A stretch of DNA of 64,000 bases from Ornithodoros turicata (GCF_037126465.1 NC_088210.1:27243511-27307510); one strand, 5' to 3'; positions 22,281 through 34,202 are shown, counted from the stretch's first letter. Numbers and translations are program-made. Notes: generated by a model not told the origin, from the letters alone.

Positions 22281-25200
22281 CTGCATTGAAGAAAAAGAGT
22301 TGTACTGACTGCTTACGAGATGACACATTCAAAACATTAAACAACGGACTACGGCGTATCGTGTGAGATGAGAGTAGTTTGCAAAGGCTAATTCAAAATA
22401 ATTCGATCGTTTCACCAAGCATATGATGTTCTTATAATGATCTCCATTATTAAGTTTTTGCTCGAAAACAAATACAATTGATGACTTATTTCCCAACAAC
22501 ACCGAATATCCTCGTATCCACGTACAAAATAAATAAATAAATAAATAAATAAATAACGTCCTAACGGACTAAGTAAGGATTCGTACGGTACGTCCGATGT
22601 ATATCTGAGGGATATCCATCGGACGTACGAATCCGCCAAGACATTTTTCATACATCCAGAGGATATTCGGTGTTGTCTGGGTTAAGACGCCTATTTTGTA
22701 ATAATGTTCAATGTTTATTCATTATCTACCGAGAGAAACTGGCAATTTATTTAACTTCAACTTTTTAGGTAACTGCTTTTTGTACAAATACAGCGGGAAA
22801 CCATCTCACTCCACAGGGTAACGTCATTACGCATCCTACTTGAGACATCCCCAAAAATACATTGTCCTCGTGACACACGCATTCGAGGCCTGATGCGAAC
22901 AAGAAATGTCTTTCTGTCTTCTTTTTACAACTGGGCCTCGCATACCGTGCGTCTTCGGAAACGCGTGCTAATATGACAAGAATTCACACTTACAGTGAAC
23001 ATGTAGCATGATCCTCCGACTCACGGGTGATGGCACGTTGTTATTAGCGATGCAAAGGTAGGCCCCCATGTGGACCCGACTCACGCGTGTCACGGTCAGG
23101 AGCTCTCCGTCGTAAGTTTGTACTGAAACAGAACAGCGGCAAATAGAATAGACAAACGACACGCTGCAACTATTACGTGACTTTTTGCCTCTGGGTTTTT
23201 TCTTCTTCTTCTTCTTTTTTTTTTTTTTGCACGGGCACTTTAAAAACAGAGCTTCACCGCACAGCAGGCTCTGCGCCAGCCATTGCCGCGAATGATAGGG
23301 TTGTCGCTTCTGATTCGAAGACAGAGGGGAGCGTATGCCTTTTTTTGTGTTTCAGACATATGCCAGCACAGTTCCCTTAGAAGTCGGCCCACGACGCACA
23401 TTCCCCCAGGGCGTCTGTCGTGAAGTTGCCCACATATGTGAGGCCGACAACGGGGAGTCCTTTCACCATCACCACCAACACCACCTTGTGTCAATTTGGA
23501 TATACGATAATTGACACAAAAAGGCGTACGCCCTCTTTTCTCGTCGAATCAGAAGCGATAACCCTATCGTTCGTAGCCATGGGTTGCGCGGAGCGTGCTA
23601 TGCGGCGAAGTTCTGTTTTTTTAGAGTGTGTTGATGATGATACCGATAGAGCAAAAAATATGTACAGTATATATCGGGACGTAAGTCGGCGAAGTGGCAA
23701 AGTCGGGCTGGCTACCAGGTGTTGCTATGTGCCGTTCGTGTTTATTTTCCCCCAGACTACAGGTGGAGTAGCGAGCCTTGTACACGCTGTGGCTAACATC
23801 TCCATGTTTCTTTTCAGTCAAGTCTAAGCAATACGTACGATATGCACCCATTTTGCAGAATCATTAAGAATTATTTTGCGATATCCTCCTGTTGCTATCG
23901 AGCTCCCTTAAGGTAATGAAACATGTTATCATATCCGCCAACTTGCATCAGGTAAATAATAATTCAAAGGAACTTCATAACGAGTAACGATACCTCCTAA
24001 CGGTTTTCATCACCGACCCCTACGAGAAGCCTCGTGACATCAGAATCAATTTATTAATCCGCCGTACCTTATCGTGAAATGCCAAGCATGAGCATCGACC
24101 GGAAAGCGATCTCGGAATAGAGGATCGTCTCATGTCCGCTGCTGTCTGAAGCCTGTCGCCAAATTTCCCTAGCTTGCTCCTACAGCTCCACCGTAAGTGG
24201 ATCTATGGCTTAGGGGGACTTTGTCGTTTAAGCCTTTCCTTCAATCTCAGCAACATAGTTGGAGGGGAAAAAAAAGGATGACAGAGGAAACTGTCTCTCG
24301 CCCAAAGATAGAGGGCGACCCCGGAAAAATCTAAGCGTACACAAAAGGAGGGAAAAAGGGGGGTCTGTTTGTTCTTCAGCTCACCCCGGATCCTAAATTT
24401 GTTTCGCCTGTCAGTCGTGTGCGGATTAAGTTTTATACGGCATACCTTGTTCTTGCGCTTAGCAGGCCGGGTAAGCTCAATTGATTATCGAGCAAAAAGG
24501 GGATAGTTTCTGCAAAGTGACTCCGTCATGATCTGCGGCGCTGCTGAAGGCGATTTCTTAGTTTTATTTTTTTTCTTCCTTAATTTAGCTTGGCTCTGGC
24601 CCTTTCGGCTGCGTCGAAGGTGAGAAGATTATGAGAACAGTCGCCGTTAAAGGAACACTAAAATGCTGAAACAACTCGCTCTCAAATGAAAGCTCGTGTT
24701 TCAATTAGTACAATTCAAGCGAGATTAGTTCACACAACGCTACCGTTTAGAAGAAAAACGCAATGAAAACAGAGCCGCCTTTGGCGACAACGAATGCCAC
24801 CCCCAGGGGGCAAATATTGGCGACATCCAATGAGAATGCAGGAGAAGCGCGCGCACACCTATCGTGCGCGTGTGGGTTCGGAACGGGTCCTATCGTAGTG
24901 TTCAGTATAGGCGCGGCATGACGCGCACTCCTCTATTTTTCCATACCGGTTCACTGAGTTGTAGCCCACAACAGCTCTCGCGAATGTTCCGCTGACAACA
25001 TTTGTCTTCACGTCCTTCGGACAGCGACGCCAGTCCGCTTCGCAACGCGCACTATGTTTCTCACCGGGACTGCTCCATGGCGTGGCACGCGCAGCTGGGA
25101 CTAAAAACATCGATGCACGAGCTGAAGCGTCCTTCACTACTTTAGCGCCGAAGCAAGGAAGAGTCCAGTGTAATTTTGATTGTAGCCTTCGTAAAGGAAT

Positions 25201-28200
25201 CAAAGTTTCGAATTATGACGACAGGTTTCGGTTAGTTTGTAAAAATAGTAACGGAAAATAAACAATCACAGGACGGTTACGATTCTGTAACGCGAATTTA
25301 TAGCGGTAGCTCTTGCGCGTGGATGTTGACAGTTTTATATATGACACTGATATATGCGCAGCTGTACTTTAGAGTGACGAGTGCTGTCTTGTGATCTGTG
25401 AAGTGAGCGGTGATGTGTAGAGCTGGGAATAGCGGGACAAAAATATTACGAAAATCGGGAAACAAGCGGGACAGGAAACGCTGAGAAATCGGGACACTTT
25501 GCGGGACAACGTACCCATCTCTGTGTTTGTCAAAACTGTTTTTATTAGCTTTAGATTGTTTTATCTTGTTTTGCATCACCGTCACCGAGTGAGAGTAGAA
25601 GAAAAGGGAAGAAGCGGAGGGGGGGATATATTTATTAAGAAAAAAAGAAAGGAAAGGTTAGCCAGGCAAAGAGCCGGCTTGCTATTCCGAAAGAAAGGAA
25701 AAAAGGGGGTAGGGGGAAAACGAAAAAGAAAAGAAAGGAGAAAGAAAAAACAAAAAGGGGAATCAAAAAAGAAAAGGAAGGAAAAAGAAAAAGGAAGGAA
25801 AGAAAAAACGGAGGGTTTTGTGATACAACCACTGCGATTTCCCAATACCTTCCCTTTAACAGCTACCTCTGTAAAATAATGACTGTAATAATAATAATAC
25901 GATTTACAGGTACTTTTTTTGAGACGAGAGCAGTTACAGTTGTTAACACTGATGCTTCCAGCTATGGTTCTTGGGGCAGTGTCTTCATCCGACACAACAG
26001 TTACAGCTACAGTTAGTAGGTTAAAGTTACTTTACGGTTACTTTTCAAACGTAAAAGTAGCATTTATGTCTCAAACTTGGCTTGGTGTGTGTTCCAACTA
26101 TTGGTTTCACCATTGTGGTACGGAACACTAGCGTCGCTAGGTCAGTGTTAGACGCGGGATGGCGCGTGAATGTTTGAAGGCGACCTCCTTCACAATCGGT
26201 TCCCGTCCCGGGCTTACCGGAACCCCTCCATCAACGCAGCGGGTGAACGAATTATTACCGAGAGTCTGCGTCTTCTTTCCGTTCTTCCAGGAACCCATAG
26301 GGATGGGCTCGTTGTCCTCCCGTCTCCAGGTTATAGTTGGCCGTGGGTATCCCTTCGCCTTGCAGATGAGCGTCACGTTGGATCCCTCACGTACGATCAC
26401 GTCAGAGCTGCTCTCTTCCACAATGATGTCCGGTGGCACTGCATGCAATTTTTACCGCTAGGTTCGTTATTGGTTACGCTATGGCACGTCGCATTACCTT
26501 AGTATTTCATATTTGATATCATATTTGCTATCATTTATTCCGTCATTAAATGCAAGAATGCATGTCACGGGCGGCCAAAAAGCCAGCACGAAGCTGCTTG
26601 TTCTGTGCTTGACTCGAAATTACACTGCACAGTTACCTACTTTTCCATCAATGGATTCTTTACGCAGGTTTTCGTGTCTCGTCCCCACACACACACACAC
26701 ATCCCCATTTTTTTCTTTATTCACATCACATCACATCACATCACATCGTGTCTCGTAATATGCTAATGCATGTAAACTACGAAGCGGTTTGTGCACCTGT
26801 GGTCTAGAATTTCCCCATTCATCATCATCAGTGTATTTGTTGTTGTGGTCTCGAGGATTTTCTGTAGACAAAAGGTACGACAATGCGACAATGCTGTCGT
26901 CTGCTTCAGAAACTATTCAAGGACAGCAAATTGCTTGTCGTGCCACCTTGCCAGAGTTCGAGAAGCCCACCAGGACGATACCGGTGGCATTAACTAGGCG
27001 ATGCCTTCGATTTCTTTTAGCGTTGTTGTCTGTATTAACAGACGCAGCTAACAAAATTAGGCTGGTACTTACCGTGCGTACGAAAGATGGACATACGTAT
27101 TTATGTACAGCCTCGCCTTCGCAAGGTGTATTACAGAACGTGGTTACACGAACACTCCGTGCCTTTGCCGAAAGATGTCATTAGAAAACTCGACCGCGAC
27201 ATTTAAAAGCAAACTGTTAGACTGTGCTAGTAAGTGTAATAGTAATGGTGAGCTCAACATTGCCATAATTCTGAAAGATTGAGTATTGAGTATTTATTTC
27301 AAGTGCCCATGGACAGCAAGAGTCTCTATAACAGATGAATATAAGATATATAATATAAGATGAAGCACTTACCAAGCACATCGAGGTACCCAATCTGGCT
27401 CATCATGGGCGATGTGTTTATCTGACACATGTAGCCACCGCGATCCGACTCCTGCACATTTTTTATCTGGAGCACAAAGTTCCTATTGTCACTGGTACTC
27501 AGCGAGATTCGATAATTTCGGCTGATGAGCTGCTGATGGATGGTAAGGATCCCCTTGTCTTCTACTTTGATCCACGCTGGCTGCGCAAACGAAAGGCAGA
27601 GGGTCAGCAATCGTCAGCGGACACGGTATTCTGTAAAGCGTGCTTTGCCTGCAGAGTGACTCATTGTAAGGAGAAGCCCTCTTGCGGAGCATACTCATGG
27701 CAGCCATTGAACGAGTTTGTGATATGTCTTACAGTACCAAAGTTGTGGAGTGTGTTAATGTTGATTTGAGTTGTATTCCCCTAGCGTGCGGCGTTTTCTA
27801 TGAGGTTCAAAGTGGTCAACTGGACTCTATTGGAACACTGGGCGCATTGTACACAGGGTGATAACACTTTTTTTTTCCAGGGAATTCAGAGCTCGCCGCT
27901 CACTTAACGCTGTGCAACATCATTGTTTCCCCTTATTCCTTTACACCCTTGTCCTTGAGAAGTTTTCCTTTTGGCCTACTTCAGGAGAAGTTGTCTCGAC
28001 GGGGCGCTGCGTGAGCATTACATCATTATCCTCCTTGCTAACTATAAGGAAGTTGTTGGCCTCTTAGGTTTGGTATAGGGTGCTTAGGTGAAAGGGTTGC
28101 TGTGTCTCAGATATTGCAGTATGTCCCTCTTTTTCCCTGTCCCGGGACTGGCTATTATACGTAAGCACCAGCTCGACGTTGTTCTTTCGATCCTTTTCAA

Positions 28201-31200
28201 AGTAATATCGCGGCTTCAATCCACAAGTCCATCCGTACTCCCGTTAGTACATATCTCAATCGTGTGGTGCCACTACACGTGCTGATTAATGTACTCTGCA
28301 CCCCTGCCCCAAGGCACCGGTCATTCGATCCGGCCGTGACAACTGTTGCTGTCTTTCTCTAGACATATCCGTCACGGTGACCGTAGTGAGCTAACGACGC
28401 ATAGCCTGAAACCTAAGCATTCCTTTCCCTTTCAGTGGCGCGCGTTTTTCTGTCCGATATATCCATTAGAGGGGGACCCTCGACTGGGCCGTTATCTTTG
28501 AGCACTGTTTGATTCGTGTGTGCCCGTCGCCTGGTGGTCAGAGAACCCTAATTTCTGCCGACATCTGTCGTTGTGCTGGTCGATGACAGTTATTGTGGAT
28601 TCAGTTATTTTGCAATCCTCTTCTTACCCTTACCCCTGCGCCTCTGCTGAAGAGGGAGTTTTTAATAAGCGCAAGAATGCAACGGGCGCAATGGGTGTAT
28701 CTTGGTGTTGAATTGATCATATAGGAATGACAACAGTGTACTGAATTATTATCATATGGTACGTTATGCCCATAAATTTCGTCTACTTTGATGGTAGACT
28801 TGAACTCGCGTTGGCATCACCACAATTGGTGTTGTTGTTGTTGTTGTTTTTGTGTTAGCGCCGCGAAGCAGCTGTCGCTATGAGCAGCGTACAGACGTGG
28901 ACGGGTGGAGAGAGGACAGCAGAAAGCAGTGGGGGACAAGGGCGTTAGTATGGCGTCCTGGGTCGACTTCAGGGGGAACTGTGCCGACATTCGTCCGGAA
29001 AGTCTGTCGGAAAACCCAGGGAAAACCTCAGACAGCACAGCCGGTGACTCCGAAACGAGCGCGGGCGCACGAAGATCGGGACCGGAACATGATCATTTGA
29101 AACTACCGCATTTAAATGCGTTTGGGAAAATGCCTAAAGATGCAACTTTTCTTTTTCTTCTTGACGTTGATTTTATTTTATTGTTCTTATTTTCTTTCTG
29201 TATAACGCTCGTTTAGGCTTCCCCCTTGCCATGTTCTTCACGCTGCTATCCTTGGTGACTCATTAGAAAAATAAAGTAAAATAAATAAATAAATAGAAGC
29301 TCTGTCTGGCTTAAACAACCACGGAACGCACCATGCAAAAATACTTTTGTAAGCTGAGGGAATTAATGTGATACGCTGGAAGCGATACATATTATCTTGG
29401 TGCGCCGCTTTATATGCGGCGTTGCCACGCATGGGAAAGGCTTACTTATCGCGTCATGATTGACTGCGTTCTGTGCATACCGTTCGCGCTACCCCAAGTA
29501 CGTATTGCCGAGACGCATAGTACTGTCCCTCTTTATCAGAACGCGACCGGGGACAGACCAGCTGTATGTTGAGTGATGAGACGGGCGTCGGTTTCTTTGT
29601 TGCCTAATGACATATACCTGCTCAGATTCCCTTGGTCGCCAGCGTGCGACAAGAAAAAGGAATCGGTGAGCATTGTTTCGACCTGCTCATGCGTGTTTGC
29701 CGGGATATGATAAGCAGGAATTCGTTTTAGCCGTGACAGACGGGCTTGTTTTCCTTCTGGCTGCGGAAATGCTCGTCGGCTGGAGATACTGGGACGTTAT
29801 GGTGCAGGGTTTCGTTTGTTTGTGTGTTGGAGTTAGCCTGTCGGATAACAGATTACGGAGTCTCGCCCGTTTGTTGTTGTAATACATGCTCTGCTGTATA
29901 ATAGCGACAGTAGAGGTTGCGTTCGTATCGAGTATTTTTAGTGTTCGCTCGTTGGTGAAAACCACCTCTCTGCTGTTAGGGAAAGCCCAGGAAAATTGAT
30001 TCATTCGTTGGTATAGTTTCTTCTTTTTAAACTCGACAGCATCGTAGACCGTAGCTTACATGCAGTCTTACGTTTCCTCGTTCAATTTCGGGGAAGCACA
30101 AGCTAGAGAAGTCTGTTAACGTGTCTGGGGGTTTGCCTTTCAAGGCACGAAAGTTCTACAGAGCTGTACCAGAATACGCGTAACAAATTGTGAAGGCCAG
30201 GCCGTAGGACAGGAACATTGTACAACGGGCCTAGTCAGCAGGGCTGAAGAAGAAAAAAAAAACGAAAAATAGTGTGCATAGATCCCGTGGATACTCCTAA
30301 TGAAATACATTTCAACACCGTTGCTTCTCCCAACCGTGCAAAGCGAAAGAAAAATTACGTACGTATTCCCAAATCGATACAGATATTTGTTTCGGAAACA
30401 AATCACAATTAGTCCTCCTGTCAAGGAAAACGGCCATGTCGTGCCCTATTCAGAATCGTATTCAACTCATTATAGGGTATATCCTAAACCCAATTTGATA
30501 TTTCTTTGAGGAATAAATGGTGAATGGGGAAAACAAAAGTACTAAAAGTGCCGAATCCCAAATGATTTTTTTCTACGAGTCTTCGCCTTCTTTGCTGTAT
30601 AGGTTAGACAAACGCAGATTCTCGTCAACGGCTGCTCCAAAGTTTGGAGGCCTCCACACCCATCGGTCTTCTTCCGCTATCGCGTAACAAATTTTCCTAC
30701 ATTATGGGAAACGGTACAGTTCCTTTGTAATAGCATGTGCACTGTAGCGGTAATTTCGTCCTGTTTGATCAGCCGTGCCACTTACCGCATGTACTTCTAC
30801 GAAAAACGGTTCTCGAAAAGCCAAAAAAGGTCCTCTTGGCTTTCGTTTTGCTCCGCGTCTCCAGTTCAGCTTTGTAGATGATTTACTCGTGCGGTGCGCG
30901 TGAAGTGTAACGGGTGAAATATGATCCTGCTGGAGAGCGGAAGCAGTGCATCCATCTTGGGTGAAAGTAAACAACTGTGACGACTCGGCTCAGCAAGTTT
31001 CATCCTCTACATGAGTACATTTACTTAGAAGAGAAGCTTTAATCTAAGGAAGTAATATGGTTATCATTCACGAGCCAGCCGGTGTTACAATTTTATGAGA
31101 GGGCCTAAGTACCGATTTCGTTGCACCGCGAGAATCGGCGAAGATGTTTGCTTTATGATTGTGATGAACGCACGAAACGCCTTCATTTTGAAATAGAGTA

Positions 31201-34200
31201 AACAAAGTAGAGGGTTAAATTTTTGTAAGGTACAGCGAAACTGGGGGGGGGGGGGGGGAATCGTCTTACTTCGAGGTCGGAGCAAAGCGAGATCATCCGA
31301 GGCGTATGTGACTTTGTCGTAAAGTCTGTTTAACGACCTGCTCTGAGGTCACGCAACATTACGTCAATCAGGCAATAAAAGGTGGCAGAGGTGTAGCAAA
31401 GGCTGAAGGGCAAGCAGTTTGAGGGAGACAAGCACCCTTTGCCCAATCTTCCGGAGCCGTGGAAATTCGACACCTACGCAGCACAACATCTTGGCCCAAT
31501 ATTGGACCAATATTGGCAATACCGGCCCAGTATTGGTCCAATATTGGGCCAGTATCACTGAAAATTCGCCTGGTACGGACGCGGCGCGGCGCTACCTGCG
31601 GCGGGCTCATCACGTCACGTAGTGACGCCAGCACTACTCGCGCTGTTTCAAGGGGTCGAGGAGGTGTTCAGCTTAAGAAGGAAAAGAAATCTAGTCCATG
31701 AACTATATACGAAGTTGGAGATAAGGATATGCAATGATCTCGCCAGGAGGAATACTGCAGCGCCGCCATGCGCGATCAGCCTGCAAAGCACACTTTCTGT
31801 CGCAGCGTCGTGTCATGCGGTCAGTCTTAACAGCCAATACGGAAGCAGGGGTGAGTAGGATGGATTGACTCGCGCAGGAGGGAGCGTGACCTCTCTATAT
31901 CGTATTGCGAACTGTAGGATCCAGCCATATCTCCAGCCATATATCCAGCCATCCTATCTGCGGCGCAGTAACGTTTTGAGAGCTGACGGGCTATATTTCT
32001 TTTCCTTCTTAAGTTGAACACGACTATAGAGGGTGTGTAATATCAAAGACATCGCGCGCGCGCGCTACTGGTCGGCTAGGGAGCACATGTGATTTGTTGC
32101 GCACCACTGAAAAACTATGTAGCGGACCTTCAATGCCCCTTTAAGGCTTGCAGTCACATGAACGTAAGACCCATTTAGGAAACCTCGATCCCATTGAAGA
32201 TTAGACAGTGTGATTCCATTGCCTGCTTCTTATAGAATGGATTCTTTACTGGAATTGTCTAAGCAATGTCTAAGAAGAAGGCAGGCGATTCAATAACGCT
32301 GCCTTTTTTCACGGTCTAACACGGTATTTTCTATCAATGGAAAGTACCGACAATTTTTAAGTAGAAGCGAGCGGAGCACAGAGTGGTCTTCGGCGGTAAC
32401 TTTGATTTATTAGGAAAGTGCGCTTTTACCTACGCCGTCTTGCTCTATTCCTCGATGCATATTAATCACTGTCGATGCACTTTCGAGATTAAAAGGTTTT
32501 TCACGAAGGGTAAAAAAAAAAAGAGAGAGAGAGAGAATCTAGGACGTTCGAAAGCTATACGAACGTCACAGTGTGGAAGCTGTCGAGTAGCGCTTCGTGG
32601 TTACGATAAGTAAAAGCCTCCTGGTGAAAATTGGTTCCCGTTCACGCAGAATTTCGCGAAGGGACGCTTCTTTTTTTTTTTTTTTTGCCCCACTCACACG
32701 AACGCCATGGCACAGTTTGCATGTGAGCTTTATTCTTGCCGTCATGCGTACCGTTAGAAGTAGTCATAATTTCTGTGTTGGGTTTTGTACCGCGGGAAAG
32801 CTGCGGTCGGTACGCAGATTCATTTGACCCTCCTCAGGCTTCTCTAACGTGCCCTGAGAGCTCATAGCACGGTGACACGTCTTTCACGTAATGCGGAGGA
32901 CGGGGTATTCAGGAAACATGTACCACGTCACCAAGTTTTGGGCAGCCAGTCTGTGAGTGGCAGATACAGCGGAACCTCCCATTACGGACACGTCTCCTAG
33001 ACGGACACTCCCCTACTACGGACAGCTGACTTCCCCACCCAGCATTCTTTAATGCTCTTACTTCAGTTCCCCTCGTGTACGAACACCTCACTCTAGCGAA
33101 CAAGAATCTTGGTCCCGTGGGTGTTCGTGCTATAGAGAGGTGTCACTGTAACGCTAGGTTTGAAAAAAAAGAAAAAAAAAGAAAAGAAAATGAAAGAAAA
33201 CACGATGTCACGTGCTAAAACAAAACAAAAACAAGAAAAACATGTCTGTGATGATTCGGGTTTTCATCCCAAGATTAAACGAAGATTATATTTTTGGCCC
33301 AAGCTTGTGTCTGGTCTTGCACAACGCTGGTGCGAGAAGTGGATGAGAAGTATCTCAGGTTTTGGGGACAGGACAATATTTTTGCCAATCCGCAACCGTA
33401 AAGTTGCCGTTAAACAATATTTTCTTCAATCCGCAGCCGTAAAGTTGGCGTTAAACAATACCTACAGCCCAGAAGCTGCCGCACTTCAGAGCGGGCTCGC
33501 CTTAATCCGTTCTAAATCTATTAAATAAATCTAGTAAACAGTAAATGTAGTAAATAAATTTTGTAAATAAAATAAATAAATAAATATCAATATCACGACA
33601 CAACGCTGTTAGGGTAGCGCAGTTCTTTCGAAAACAAATCTTTTATAAATAGTTTTTTTACGACTGCAGCCCGTTAAAATGCTCCTCATGCCACTCACGG
33701 ATTACACGTACAATTGCCGTGGTGCATTTATTGATTCACATAATCGTTTTGTTTCTGTAAATAGCCTCGTCTCTCCCCTGGTTCTAGTCTCCTTTTGTTC
33801 TGCACGTCAAGGTCACGGCTTCTTATAGAGACGAACGAGCGAACATTTTACCCTACGCCCTACACAAAAGCGATTAAAATATAATGAGACTCCCATTCGA
33901 CTTAGGGAATCGCGGGTCATCGTTTGAATGCTCCATGGCCGTCTCATCCCAGGTTATATTCTGCTGTTTACGTCACTCGTGTTGAAATAAGGAAGTTTAG
34001 CGAAGACCACCGGCGTATTTCGCATTCAACTTCCCGCACTGTCACATTACGCGAGGAATTTTAATGCTCACCCTGTACGAGCCCAGATTGTCCACCACGC
34101 AAGGAATCTTGGCATCCCTGCCCCTTGGAACCGTCACGTTCGGAATAGTTTCTGCAAAGAACGGCGGTAGCTCCTCGTCTTCTCTGAGATCTTCTATGTC

Positions 34201-34202
34201 AC
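21993..34202 (-). CDS. DIP/lachesin-like three-Ig neuronal cell-surface protein (partial gene, five internal exons)
   Basis: Seen: five minus-strand exons, join(34072-34202, 27373-27580, 26259-26438, 22994-23122, 21993-22280 read in reverse). Each has AG acceptors and GT donors, and the phases agree at all four junctions (0, 1, 1, 1). The joined product is about 312 residues with three Ig domains. The Cys pairs are KIPC...GYMC, TLIC...AYLC and TLDC...AYKC, with core Trp in AWIK, TWRRE and NYWAK. N-glycosylation sites NVT occur in each domain. Known: the PPDI...EESSSD...REG start of Ig2 and the TWRRED motif are typical of DIP/lachesin proteins, which bind Dpr-family Ig proteins at the neuronal surface and act in synaptic partner choice. 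Inferred: this is a DIP-type paralogue; lachesin proper is the alternative. The signal-peptide exon and GPI/TM exon are missing from view, since exon 1 here begins mid-codon and the last exon ends mid-codon. Introns of 6.5, 0.9, 3.1 and 0.7 kb carry mobile elements. Confidence 0.9.
22488..22684. mobile_element. Inverted-repeat element in the Ig3-Ig2 intron
   Basis: The outer arms CAACACCGAATATCCTC and AGGATATTCGGTGTTG are inverted. The inner arms GGATTCGTACG...TCCGATG and CATCGGACGTACGAATCC are also inverted. An (AAAT)7 run lies at 22527-22554. It sits in the 713-bp intron between exons 22280 and 22994. Confidence 0.75.
22994..23122 (-). CDS. DIP/lachesin-like gene, exon with second half of Ig2
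   Basis: The exon is 129 nt. The acceptor is CTGTTTCAG and the donor GTAAGT. It encodes [19 protein letters not shown], then [20 protein letters not shown] and HVH. It supplies the second cysteine of Ig2 in the D/H-x-G-x-Y-x-C motif, here HMGAYLC, with His in the place often held by Asp; HMGAYLC is itself the usual DIP form. Its 2+126+1 phase pattern fits both neighbours exactly. Confidence 0.92.
23236..23630. mobile_element. Foldback element, family A subtype with GATTCGA arms, split by a SINE
   Basis: The arms (AGAGCTTCACCGC..., ...GCGGCGAAGTTCTG) contain TCTGATTCGAAGACAGAG and its inverted partner, in place of the TTGTTGAAAACGGG of the main subtype. The spacer is interrupted by a SINE (23350-23493). 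The copy at 54880-55126 is the same subtype without the insertion. Confidence 0.85.
23350..23493 (+). mobile_element. 5'-truncated SINE (subfamily 1) nested in a foldback element
   Basis: This copy starts in the central block (TTTCAGACATATGCCAGCAC) and runs through AGAAGTCGGCCCACGACG and GTGAGGCCGACAACG to a CACCATCACCACCAACACC tail. It interrupts the foldback element 23236-23630 exactly at its spacer. TTGTG stands at both edges and may be a short target duplication. The tRNA head is missing. Confidence 0.8.
25616..25816 (+). repeat. Dispersed purine-tract repeat, copy 2
   Basis: The core GGGGGGGATATATTTATTAA, AGGTTAGCCAGGCAAAG, GCCGGCTTGCTATTCCG is followed by a GAAAAAG tract. It lies inside the 3.1-kb intron of the DIP/lachesin-like gene. 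Confidence 0.8.
26259..26438 (-). CDS. DIP/lachesin-like gene, exon with first half of Ig2
   Basis: The exon is 180 nt, between the acceptor GCATGCAG and the donor GTAATA, a weak but GT-containing donor. It encodes [19 protein letters not shown], then [14 protein letters not shown] with the first Ig2 cysteine and a glycosylation site, [15 protein letters not shown], and a basic NGKKTQTL tail. This is the most diagnostic stretch for the DIP/lachesin family. The frame stays open past the donor (GNNSFTR...), so an intron-retained reading is possible, but only the spliced form restores Ig2 through the next exon. Confidence 0.93.
27373..27580 (-). CDS. DIP/lachesin-like gene, exon with second half of Ig1
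   Basis: The exon is 208 nt, with an acceptor ending TTTGCGCAG and donor GTAAGT. Joining in phase 0 to the previous exon gives SYR-PAWIK, the usual position of the core Trp of Ig1. It encodes the KGILTIH strand, [14 protein letters not shown], the D-x-G-x-Y-x-C motif as DRGGYMC, then [17 protein letters not shown]. In most DIP/lachesin proteins the corresponding segment is QVNTDPM, so TSPMMSQ is the tick version of the same segment. The exon ends with one base of the codon that is completed by the next exon (V of VPPD). Confidence 0.92.
28838..29085 (-). mobile_element. SINE of subfamily 2 (shared core, different tail)
   Basis: On the minus strand it begins GGCTGTGCTGTCTGAGG, the same junction found after the tRNA head of the intact SINE at 61857. 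It contains GAATGTCGGCACAGTTCCC and TGAAGTCGACCCAGGACGC, and then diverges to a tail with GCTGCTTCGCGGCGCTAAC, ending in (AAC)n. It lies in the 6.5-kb intron of the Ig gene. Confidence 0.7.
31488..31555. repeat. CCAATATTGG palindrome cluster
   Basis: GGCCCAATATTGGACCAATATTGG and its inverted copy CCAGTATTGGTCCAATATTGGGCC lie around a short centre. Each arm is made of the self-complementary decamer CCAATATTGG. A related pair is at 3298-3345. Confidence 0.85.
32967..33148. mobile_element. pogo/Tigger-like MITE, TA-flanked
   Basis: TA/CAGCGGAACCTCCC at the left and the inverted GAGAGGTGTCACTG/TA at the right. Repeated ACGGACAC motifs (TACGGACACG, GACGGACACTC) are typical of subterminal pogo sequences. 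182 bp, non-coding, in the 6.5-kb intron. Confidence 0.7.
33380..33465 (+). repeat. Direct duplication of about 40 bp
   Basis: CAATCCGCAACCGTAAAGTT and CAATCCGCAGCCGTAAAGTT, each followed by GCGTTAAACAATA, occur twice in a row. Confidence 0.7.
34072..34202 (-). CDS. DIP/lachesin-like gene, exon with first half of Ig1
   Basis: The exon is 131 nt. It opens after an acceptor ending TTGTGCAG with two bases of a split codon, and closes with AGG before the donor GTGAGC. It encodes an acidic stretch ([15 protein letters not shown]) and then Ig1 strand [20 protein letters not shown], with the first Ig1 cysteine and an NVT glycosylation site, ending NLGSYR. The acidic stretch precedes the first Ig domain, where the mature N terminus would be expected after signal-peptide removal. 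The exon carrying the initiator Met lies at higher coordinates and was not recognised up to position 64000, or lies outside the window. Confidence 0.88.

Larger units (their letters stand above)
23123..26258 (-). other. 3.1-kb intron of the DIP/lachesin-like gene
   Basis: The intron splits Ig2. It contains the foldback element with a nested SINE (23236-23630) and a copy of the dispersed purine-tract repeat (25616-25816). Between 23640 and 25600 I see no coding signal. Stop-free runs there are short and lack family resemblance. Confidence 0.65.
27581..34071 (-). other. 6.5-kb intron of the DIP/lachesin-like gene
   Basis: This intron lies between the two halves of Ig1. It contains a SINE of the second subfamily (28838-29085), a palindromic CCAATATTGG cluster (31488-31555), a G17 tract (31241-31258), a short CCAGCCATAT repeat (31917-31955) and a pogo-like TIR element (32967-33148). 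It also holds (AAAT)n runs near 29270 and 33570. The remaining sequence shows no conserved reading frame that I recognise. Confidence 0.7.

Noticed and set aside
25499..25995. Frames of 126-137 codons over the purine tract
   Set aside because: Low-complexity artefacts of the same repeat.
26789..27184. 131-codon plus-strand frame in the Ig-gene intron
   Set aside because: Antisense to an intron between supported exons, with no recognised domain.
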